Of a stretch of DNA of 51,927 nt, positions 45,199 to 51,927 are shown piece by piece. Source of the DNA: Lachnospiraceae bacterium (GTDB lineage Bacteria; Bacillota; Clostridia; Lachnospirales; Lachnospiraceae); the NCBI GenBank assembly GCA_017392525.1, contig JAFOVD010000032.1:1-51927 (forward strand), read 5' to 3'. The translations under genes were made by a program, and so were the position numbers. Positions within the stretch are counted from its first letter, which is position 1, and each line of letters opens with the position of its first letter. A model generated the notes under the pieces. That model made no database searches. It had not been told where the DNA came from and worked only from the letters and a program-made list of their open reading frames with translations.

Positions 45199-47847
45199 TT
45201 ATTTCTCTCCAACATTGAAACCATAATTAATTGCCAAGTTAAGTAATGCACTAGTATTCTGTTTGATTTCATAACAGATGAAATCATCGTCTTCATAAAA
45301 CACCTGCATTTCATTCGGATACATCCGCTCGTAAGCCTCCGCCCAGTAATAGAGCCTTGACATTACAATAAATCGATTCTCTCCCGTGTAGATGTCCACC
45401 CCATCCCCCTTCGGGAGTTCCATCGAAGCGCCCTCTTCAGAGACTGTCGACCCACTTCCATACCAGCTGGTATAGTAATCCAGTGGAACCTTCTCAATAT
45501 AGATATATACGTATTTTGTCGGGCAGGCAAAATATGCATCTTCCTCATAGTCCTCCATCTCACGGAGAAGATCGATACTCTCCGTGTGGTATCCGGATGC
45601 ATCCAACATCTGCATCTCGTCATTGGCGGAAACTATGGTAAAGTCTTTCTTCGTGTGCGTTTCCAAAATACTTGCTGTACAGAGAATCGCACCATTGGTT
45701 TCCTGTGCCTCCACATGATATGGCTTTGCATACAGTTTATGCTGATATGTAACAACCAGTGTGACAACCACCAGGCCAAAGGCAACCACGCGCATTGGCC
45801 GGATCAATTTACGCCAGGATAACAATAGATACAGTACTGCATCCACTGCCAGCCCAAACATCATACATATGAAATACAGCATGAAATATCGAGTTCTATT
45901 GGCATCAATCAATACCGGAAGACCAATTTTCTCTGCTATTAATAACAGCATCAAAAATCCGGCGGATAGAGATATTGATGTCAACATACGACCGTAGTCA
46001 CTATCCTTGCATCGAACCAGAATCGAAAGTCCCATTGATGCAAGTAGAAGAACCATCATAGCCTTGGCAATGCCCTTATATCCACTGTCCTTATTTACAA
46101 CATAATCATCGATGGATTCCTTAAAACTGTTCTTACAGGTAATCACCCCGTTCCGAAGTTTTTGAGAAAGCCCCAGAAGTCGCTCTTTAACCTTTTGAAC
46201 AAGACTCTTATTCACCGTCTTCACATTCTCAGACTCTACCGTATCTTCTGCCTGCGTAGAATCAGAAGAATCCATATTAGGCTGAATGTCAAACTGCTTT
46301 ACAAAAGATTCTGAACCGATTACCGTTCCATCTTTTTTCATAATGGCCACTAGATTACCATCCGAATCATAGAAGGCCGCGTCACCCTCATCCAGACCCT
46401 TTTCTAATTCTTCCTGCAGCTCTTCACTGTTTTGTGAATCTGCAGTATCACCACTGATGACGCCCAGCGCCCAGTTCATGGAACCCTGAAACGGAGTTCC
46501 ACCAATATATGCAAATGCAAAAGGGTAAACCGCACAGATAATTGCGATAATACCTGTCTGCATAAGTACCTTAAAATATTCTCCCCGAATGAATTTACCA
46601 AAAAATCCTATGGCAATGGCGATGCAGGCAATTCCTGTAATAATAGTCGCATAGAAATGAACCGCCAGCGTTGCCTGAAATGCCAGTGCAAAATATACCA
46701 GCATCCAGCTGGACTCCCTGAAACGCATCATTTCCTTAATATGTCTCTCTTTTTGTCTTCTGATAAGACATTGCAGGATAGCGATGCAACGCTTCACCTT
46801 GTCCTTGAACTTGAGATAACGAAAATCCGATGTATAATACAGAGTCCGGTTTCTTCTTTTCTCCATTGCCTCGTAGCGCCTGGAACTGATTAGCCAACGA
46901 CGGTAGAGCTTCATGCTCTTCCAGTCATCCTTTTCCATATCGCTCTTTAAATCCTCGGCCTTGACCTGGAAATATCGAATTGCGAAATAAACCGAAGGCA
47001 GAATAAATACCATACCGTATTCCTGAGGCAGGGGAGAATGGAATCTGGAAAAAGAATCCACACTCCAGATATTTAATCCAACATATAAGATTCCCGAGAG
47101 AAATGTTACGTATTTGGATTTAGACAACGCTGAAACCGACGCAAGTAACATCAACAGTACATATAGAATCTGAACCAGACCAAAGAGTCTGAGAAGTGTC
47201 AGAACACGAATTCCAAAAACCTCACTTAAAAAATATAAAACAATATGATAGCCAAAGGGATAAATCCCGGCTACGAAAAGCTTGCCATCTTTTAAGCCAT
47301 TTATCCAATAATTGTGTACCACCAGATCAGAAGCATTGTATCCATAGTTAATCAGATACGTCGATCCAAAAATATAGATTGTAAATGCAATCGTTCCAAA
47401 AAGTAATACACATGGAAACAGTTTTTTTAAAACATTATCCACCAACCATCGGAGGAATAACTTGAAAATCCCCCTGATTCTCTTTCGTACGCTTCGACCA
47501 AGAGTCTTTCTCCCCATAACACCGGAGAGGTAACGACGAATCAAATCCAGCCTCTGATGAAGATATTCATCCAGGCGAATGCCTCTATCATGAAAGAACA
47601 AGAGGACTGCAATCAAAAATGTGACGAGAATCAATGTAGCGCGATTACATATATGAAGTAACTGTAAGAGAAACACTACATTCATCATATAGAAATTTCC
47701 CCATAGAAAATAAATCATAAATCGCACTGAAAACTCGTATTTACTTGTTTTCCTATGAAATAAAAGGGCTGGGAGAAACAGGGTCATCGTAAGATATGAT
47801 GCGAATATTCCAATGAATTGCAAAACAGTAAGTTCTGCCATGCTCAT
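45199..47847 (-). CDS. Large polytopic membrane protein, GT-C-like, in the pel operon
   Basis: The 882-residue protein has about 13-15 helices. The loop NYGYNASDLVVHNYWINGLKD-type segment after an early helix and the repeated aromatic helices suggest a GT-C fold glycosyltransferase, whose acidic catalytic residue would lie in that first outside loop. A hydrophilic insertion of about 130 residues (455-585) rich in Asp, Glu and Ser (SGDTADSQNSEELQEEL) separates two helix groups, and a C-terminal domain of about 130 residues follows the last helix. I do not recognise it as a named Pel protein. It stands between pelE and the DUF2194 gene, so it is probably needed for polymer building or acylation. 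Confidence 0.7.
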   Translation of the reverse strand: MSMAELTVLQFIGIFASYLTMTLFLPALLFHRKTSKYEFSVRFMIYFLWGNFYMMNVVFLLQLLHICNRATLILVTFLIAVLLFFHDRGIRLDEYLHQRLDLIRRYLSGVMGRKTLGRSVRKRIRGIFKLFLRWLVDNVLKKLFPCVLLFGTIAFTIYIFGSTYLINYGYNASDLVVHNYWINGLKDGKLFVAGIYPFGYHIVLYFLSEVFGIRVLTLLRLFGLVQILYVLLMLLASVSALSKSKYVTFLSGILYVGLNIWSVDSFSRFHSPLPQEYGMVFILPSVYFAIRYFQVKAEDLKSDMEKDDWKSMKLYRRWLISSRRYEAMEKRRNRTLYYTSDFRYLKFKDKVKRCIAILQCLIRRQKERHIKEMMRFRESSWMLVYFALAFQATLAVHFYATIITGIACIAIAIGFFGKFIRGEYFKVLMQTGIIAIICAVYPFAFAYIGGTPFQGSMNWALGVISGDTADSQNSEELQEELEKGLDEGDAAFYDSDGNLVAIMKKDGTVIGSESFVKQFDIQPNMDSSDSTQAEDTVESENVKTVNKSLVQKVKERLLGLSQKLRNGVITCKNSFKESIDDYVVNKDSGYKGIAKAMMVLLLASMGLSILVRCKDSDYGRMLTSISLSAGFLMLLLIAEKIGLPVLIDANRTRYFMLYFICMMFGLAVDAVLYLLLSWRKLIRPMRVVAFGLVVVTLVVTYQHKLYAKPYHVEAQETNGAILCTASILETHTKKDFTIVSANDEMQMLDASGYHTESIDLLREMEDYEEDAYFACPTKYVYIYIEKVPLDYYTSWYGSGSTVSEEGASMELPKGDGVDIYTGENRFIVMSRLYYWAEAYERMYPNEMQVFYEDDDFICYEIKQNTSALLNLAINYGFNVGEK

Positions 47848-47879
47848 AATTTTCTCCCTCCTTTCCTGTCATTCTCGTC

Positions 47880-48830
47880 CTAGTTTTTGGAGAACGTACG
47901 AATCATCTCCAGTGTTTCCCTATCGATCACAACGGAGGATGACTTCAACTCATTCATCACTCTAAAGAATTTTTCTTTTTCCTGTTTTTCAAAGTACAAT
48001 TTTAAAAGGCAGGTGTATGAGGACAGTTCTTTCGGATAGTATTCTGCCGCACGAAGGCACCATTTCTCACAGTTTTCGAAATCCCGAACCTCCAGAAGTC
48101 GCATGGAAACCCACTCATAGAACATGGATTTCATATACTTCGGATCCTTGTCAAACATAATGGATGCAACCTCATCCATCATCTCAACATAGGATTTCTG
48201 CTCCATCTGGCTAAACACCTGCTGCGCCAGGAAAGCATTCATATATTTCAACAGACCCTCGCCTACCACAGCAATATCCGTATCCTCTTTTTTTAACCCG
48301 GTATAAAGTTCCTGCACATTAAACCGGAAGTTATTTAGTTCATCTCGAAGTGCCGATGCAGCATAATGTGCTGTTTCCGAATCGTTACTGTTAAGAGCTT
48401 CCGCAATAGTATGTAACGATTTTGAGATATCTCCCTTTAAAATATTTAACATCAGGGTACGTAGACTCTGTTTGTCGGAAACTGCCAGTGCCTCCTCCAG
48501 AGGAACAATATTTCGTTCCACATCATCATCACCACGGTGAAGGGATTCCACTCGATCCTTACTGAAGATAACATCCTCCAGATCCACTGTCTTACGAAAG
48601 AACAGTCGGTTACAAAGACATCCCAGAGAAAAGAACAACGCTCCTATCACCGGGCAGAAAAACATAACCACACATGTGATATAGCACTTTCTTCGATCTA
48701 TATTTTCATTTCTTCCCTTCTTCCGATAAAAGATTGGAAGAAGATAAATCATAATCACATAGTAACCTATCACCAATAACAGATTCAGAATCAGGATTGC
48801 CAGCACCAGCCAAAAATTACGATTTATCAT
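47880..48830 (-). CDS. pelE: PelE-like membrane TPR protein
   Basis: The 316-residue protein has two membrane helices (about 6-30 and 47-75) followed by a helical repeat domain. NSNDSETAHYAASALRDELNNF matches the characteristic PelE region, and ENCEKWCLRAAEYYPKELSSY resembles a TPR unit. PelE bridges PelD with PelG/PelF in the synthase complex. Its ATG overlaps the pelD stop by four bases (ATGA) behind AGAGGAG, the usual pelD-pelE coupling. The next gene begins 32 bases on. Confidence 0.88.
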   Translation of the reverse strand: MINRNFWLVLAILILNLLLVIGYYVIMIYLLPIFYRKKGRNENIDRRKCYITCVVMFFCPVIGALFFSLGCLCNRLFFRKTVDLEDVIFSKDRVESLHRGDDDVERNIVPLEEALAVSDKQSLRTLMLNILKGDISKSLHTIAEALNSNDSETAHYAASALRDELNNFRFNVQELYTGLKKEDTDIAVVGEGLLKYMNAFLAQQVFSQMEQKSYVEMMDEVASIMFDKDPKYMKSMFYEWVSMRLLEVRDFENCEKWCLRAAEYYPKELSSYTCLLKLYFEKQEKEKFFRVMNELKSSSVVIDRETLEMIRTFSKN

Positions 48831-51025
48831 AGCTGTATCTCCTCTAAATTCTGTACATTAGCAATATATCCAAGCTTCTTAAAACGATCCATAACAAAAT
48901 TGGCATTTTCCAGATTTGTATTGGATAACAGAACATATAACTGGCCATCATCTAACTGGCCCATATAATCCGATGTACGTAACGCATGTCCAAGATCCAT
49001 GCCCGCCTGAAGAATCGTTCTGCCATTCAGTGCAATGGAAAGTACCGTTACCTCTGTAAGGCCACGGTTTGCAGCCTGCACATAGGCTCCAAGAAGTGTC
49101 TTGAATGCCTCTCGTTCGAGAATCGATGTTCCCTCGTGATAACGCTTTGCTTCAAGAGCTTCCATATAACGATCCGCACGCAGAATTGCATTCTGAATCA
49201 AAAATCCGGTTACACGAAGCATATTAGCCTGTGACAGAGTCATACGGTCCCAAGGAATACCCCAGGCCATAATAATCATCTCCATTTTCTCCTGTGAAAA
49301 GATGGCATCCGCCATCAATGGATAAGCATCATTCATGTCTTTATTAATATAGACACGGTCACGTTCCAACTCACGATACATTTCCGGAAGTTCTTTATAG
49401 CGAATGGAATTTCCAAGGCAACGTGCCTTATCCGATGTAGCTGCAAATAATCTGGCATAATCCCCGTTGGAGATTGAGTAGATAGCGACATCCTTGCTGT
49501 GAATCAACTTCGATACAACCTCTACTGCGTAGAATAAAACCTCTTCCGTAGCGTACTGATCCAGTGATGATGTGATTTCATATACACGGCCGAAACTGTC
49601 ATTCTGATTAATAATCTGGCTTTCCAGAACATTCTTAATCTGCACATTGGAGCTGTTGATTGTGGAAATATCATCCATCTGATTCTTCAGGTATTCAATC
49701 TCCCGCTTGTCTTCCCCACGAATCGCACGCAATCGATCCTTGAGATAACCTACAACCAATCCCAGAATAAATAACTGGGCAATCCACACATAGGTATTGT
49801 AATCCAGAATTACTTCAAAACTTGATCTGGTATACTGCTGTCTGAAGATATATCCAGCCGTTGCCAGAATCGCAGAATACGTCGCCTGCTGCTGGCCGAA
49901 AATAATCGCAAACAACAGTACGTAAATCAGATAAAAATCCAGATTTGCAAAATACTGTGATCCTACCGCTCTGTTATTTAACATAAAAAACGGAATGAAA
50001 CATACAGTATTCTCAATGTACGGAATCAAAATCTGAAAAATCATGAACAGCTGATTCAGGATACGATTCGTAAATACAAATTTCTTTTCGTTGGTCTGAT
50101 AGTACTTCTTAAAATGCTTCCGCACATAATTCGCAATTTTTCTGATACTATCCTCAGGATGATCACGATACACCGCACCAAATTCCTGATTAAACGCCTC
50201 CGCAGACAGACAGGTATGATAATCCATTCCCAGAGAACGTTCCGTAACGGAAATCTTCTTATTACCATTTGCCATACCCTCAGCTACCGCTACAGCAATC
50301 TCCGTCTCAGTAAGCGTATTACCGGAGCTGATATGATATATTCTCTGCTTTGGCTCCTTTGCATTTACAAATGTATAAATATGCTGAATCGCATCCCCCA
50401 CAGAAAGAAGGGTATAACGATTCTTTTCATTAGTGTTGATATTGTTAAAGAACATGCCTTCCCGGCACATCTCAGAAAGCAATTCTGAGAAATCCTGACT
50501 TGTCTTCGGTTTTCCATAGAGATGGTCTAATCGAAGCACATAAGTCTCCAGATTCTCGTCTGTCTGCGCATTTAACACGCTCTGCTCTCCCTGACGAATA
50601 GCCAGCTGATAAGCCCCATAAGATTTCGGGATATCCCGCTCTGTCAGCGGTTCTTCATATCGATCCTGGAAAATCTGCTCGCTGGAAAGATAGATAAACT
50701 TCACCTTTTTCTTACTGCACTGCAGTGCCATCAAAAGGTTTACCAATCCCGTTGTATAAGATACGATTTGACCCTGATCCGATTCCTTTGAATAGTTCGA
50801 ATCATAGGCACCGGAAAAAATGACAGTATCCGGAGCGATACTCTCAATAACTTCATTTATTACTACGGCATCATATGAAAAATCATATTGTTCGAATACT
50901 TTCTTGTATCTGTCAGTACCGTATTTATTACCTGACAGAACATAAACTCTGTGTCCTTCCTTGGTAAACTTGTCAATCATGGCATCCATGAAATAACTCG
51001 TACCACCTGTAAGTAAAATATCCAT
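48827..51025 (-). CDS. pelD: PelD-like c-di-GMP receptor with an N-terminal SDR/epimerase-like domain
   Basis: Numbering is from ATG 51025 (MDILLTGGTSYF) behind GAGGG; a frame from 51106 lies upstream of the probable transcription start. Residues 1 to about 300 are NAD-dependent epimerase-like, but the catalytic YxxxK is Y136xxxQ140 and the Rossmann glycine pattern is incomplete. About 315-428 are four membrane helices, 430-480 a coiled coil, 485-615 a GAF domain and 640-732 a degenerate GGDEF domain with DDGQL (692-696) in place of GGDEF. The c-di-GMP-binding RxxD is kept as R683-T-S-D686. This is the known PelD layout (membrane, GAF, dead GGDEF) plus an extra front domain. First gene of the operon, coupled to pelE. 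Confidence 0.92.
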   Translation of the reverse strand: MDILLTGGTSYFMDAMIDKFTKEGHRVYVLSGNKYGTDRYKKVFEQYDFSYDAVVINEVIESIAPDTVIFSGAYDSNYSKESDQGQIVSYTTGLVNLLMALQCSKKKVKFIYLSSEQIFQDRYEEPLTERDIPKSYGAYQLAIRQGEQSVLNAQTDENLETYVLRLDHLYGKPKTSQDFSELLSEMCREGMFFNNINTNEKNRYTLLSVGDAIQHIYTFVNAKEPKQRIYHISSGNTLTETEIAVAVAEGMANGNKKISVTERSLGMDYHTCLSAEAFNQEFGAVYRDHPEDSIRKIANYVRKHFKKYYQTNEKKFVFTNRILNQLFMIFQILIPYIENTVCFIPFFMLNNRAVGSQYFANLDFYLIYVLLFAIIFGQQQATYSAILATAGYIFRQQYTRSSFEVILDYNTYVWIAQLFILGLVVGYLKDRLRAIRGEDKREIEYLKNQMDDISTINSSNVQIKNVLESQIINQNDSFGRVYEITSSLDQYATEEVLFYAVEVVSKLIHSKDVAIYSISNGDYARLFAATSDKARCLGNSIRYKELPEMYRELERDRVYINKDMNDAYPLMADAIFSQEKMEMIIMAWGIPWDRMTLSQANMLRVTGFLIQNAILRADRYMEALEAKRYHEGTSILEREAFKTLLGAYVQAANRGLTEVTVLSIALNGRTILQAGMDLGHALRTSDYMGQLDDGQLYVLLSNTNLENANFVMDRFKKLGYIANVQNLEEIQL

Positions 51026-51070
51026 ATTGCCCTCTACATAAACCTTAAAACCAAACCAACAAAACAATTC

Positions 51071-51094
51071 GAAACCGGTTAACCGCCCAGTTTC
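51071..51094 (-). promoter_or_regulatory. Leader hairpin of the pel-like operon
   Basis: GAAACTGG and CCGGTTTC pair (one G-U) over GCGGTTAA within the roughly 75-base leader between the promoter and the pelD start. Its role is unknown; it does not match the c-di-GMP riboswitch pattern. Confidence 0.45.
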
Positions 51095-51104
51095 CTTGAT
51101 ATCC

Positions 51105-51113
51105 ATTGTACCA
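51105..51113 (-). promoter_or_regulatory. Extended -10 of the pel-like operon
   Basis: TGGTACAAT on the minus strand fits an extended -10 about 80 bases before the pelD ATG at 51025. A clear -35 was not found. It lies just after the terminator of the TtcA-type gene, so the operon has its own promoter. Confidence 0.5.
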
Positions 51114-51151
51114 TATTTGACAATTTATACACATTATTTTATCAAATTCGA

Positions 51152-51191
51152 CAAAAAACAGATTATTTCATACAATTCATGAAATAACCTG
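51152..51191 (-). terminator. Terminator of the TtcA-type gene
   Basis: CAGGTTATTTCAT pairs with ATGAAATAATCTG (13 bp, one G-U) over a seven-base loop and is followed on the minus strand by TTTTTTG. It separates the TtcA-type gene from the pel-like operon. Confidence 0.88.
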
Positions 51192-51213
51192 CCTTTTGCA
51201 CATCTTTGCTGAT

Positions 51214-51927
51214 TTAGTAATTATCCAGGAAATGATGCTTTCCATCCTTATCTTTGTACTGAATTACTGTACTTAAATTGACATTTTCAACACTTCTAAA
51301 AATATTCATGGCAATCACAGGATCTTTATCCTCTAACTGCTTTATCAGCTGTTTTACTTCTGCACGCTTAGAGCCTGTTTCCTCACCGGTAGTAGAACAA
51401 CTATCCGTTAATCGGCAGGCACATGCTATGAATTTCAAATGATTGTACTCTCTCCAATGGATAATATCACGTTCACGTATCAGATACATTGGGCGAATCA
51501 ATTCCATTCCTTCAAAATTCGTACTGTGAAGCTTCGGCATCATGGTCTGCATCTGAGCGCCATAGAGCATTCCCATCATTATCGTTTCAATTACGTCATC
51601 AAAATGATGACCCAGGGCAATCTTGTTGCAACCCAGTTCCTTGGCCTTGCTGTAAAGATATCCTCGTCTCATTCTCGCACATAGATAACACGGATTAGCA
51701 TCAATATCTGCAACGATATCGTAGATTTTGGACTCGAATACTGTGATTGGGACATCCATAATACTTGCATTGGTAAGAATACGCTGATAGTTCACATCAT
51801 TGTATCCCGGATTCATCACAAGATAAACCACATCGAAATTCTTCTTACCATGACGCTGCAACTCTTGAAAAAGCTTTGCCATCAGCATACTGTCCTTACC
51901 GCCGGAAATGCAAACGGCGATTTTATC
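51214..51927 (-). CDS. TtcA family PP-loop protein (tRNA 2-thiocytidine biosynthesis type), partial at 5' end
   Basis: The frame stays open to the window edge, so the N-terminus is missing; about 237 residues are visible. The PP-loop is read at the edge as AVCISGGKDSMLMAKLF, adenylating the target base. CYLCARMRRGYLY supplies a CxxC pair, ALGHHFDDVIET is the second family motif, and ACACRLTDSC adds cysteines that fit the Fe-S centre. TtcA puts sulfur on C32 of some tRNAs; many Firmicute homologues have untested targets. It ends at a strong terminator and is independent of the pel-like operon. Confidence 0.88.
   Translation of the reverse strand, partial: DKIAVCISGGKDSMLMAKLFQELQRHGKKNFDVVYLVMNPGYNDVNYQRILTNASIMDVPITVFESKIYDIVADIDANPCYLCARMRRGYLYSKAKELGCNKIALGHHFDDVIETIMMGMLYGAQMQTMMPKLHSTNFEGMELIRPMYLIRERDIIHWREYNHLKFIACACRLTDSCSTTGEETGSKRAEVKQLIKQLEDKDPVIAMNIFRSVENVNLSTVIQYKDKDGKHHFLDNY

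Noticed and set aside
51023-51106. Upstream ATG start for the PelD-like protein, adding 27 residues
   Set aside because: The first ATG overlaps the predicted -10 element, has no ribosome site, and the SDR fold begins at the later Met behind GAGGG.
51025-51113. c-di-GMP (GEMM) riboswitch in the pel leader
   Set aside because: The leader is about 75 bases and has only one 8-bp hairpin without the conserved GEMM core.

Overview
The window looks like a chromosomal segment of a low-to-mid GC anaerobic Firmicute, most likely a Lachnospiraceae member (Clostridium cluster XIVa). The signs are a type III glutamine synthetase, an ammonium transporter fused to a PII domain, LL-diaminopimelate aminotransferase next to a TrpR-like regulator, small DUF-type housekeeping genes typical of that family, and strong GGAGG-type ribosome binding sites. 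I cannot name the species. No tRNA, rRNA, insertion sequence or CRISPR array was seen.

Layout. (1) 1-7.5 kb is housekeeping and accessory: a partial aminotransferase, the stump of an ABC ATPase cut at a ZIP metal transporter gene, a PD-(D/E)XK-like protein, tandem repeats, an RlmD-type RNA methyltransferase, a small acidic membrane protein and PcrA. (2) 7.6-25.6 kb is mainly nitrogen assimilation, nearly all on the minus strand: asnS-asnA-yerC-dapL, then gltB-gltD, then amt-glnB fusion, asnB and glnN. A DUF1836 gene and a DUF4317 gene lie on the plus strand. (3) 25.6-29.1 kb is a minus-strand operon of a SipW-like peptidase, a membrane diguanylate cyclase and an ASKHA/2Fe-2S protein. (4) 29.2-35.3 kb holds two gene groups arranged around an exported CBM2-like protein with an unusual leader: a PqqD-HPr-kinase fusion plus an ABC exporter on plus, and PqqD, nucleotidyltransferase, precursor-like protein and glycosyltransferase on minus. 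(5) 35.4-51.0 kb is a Gram-positive Pel-like exopolysaccharide operon (pelD, pelE, two large membrane or extracytoplasmic proteins, pelF, pelG, DUF2304, two more glycosyltransferases, DUF4832), with a second, membrane-anchored DUF4832 protein convergent to its end. (6) The right edge is a partial TtcA-type protein.

How they may work together. The diguanylate cyclase keeps its GGDEF active site but lacks the inhibitory RxxD site. The PelD-like protein has lost GGDEF but keeps RxxD. Together they look like producer and receptor of c-di-GMP for polysaccharide export. Between them sits what may be an undescribed leader-dependent export/modification system. Its cargo resembles a carbohydrate-binding module of the CBM2 type, so a testable idea is that it delivers a polysaccharide-binding matrix protein that works with the Pel-like polymer.
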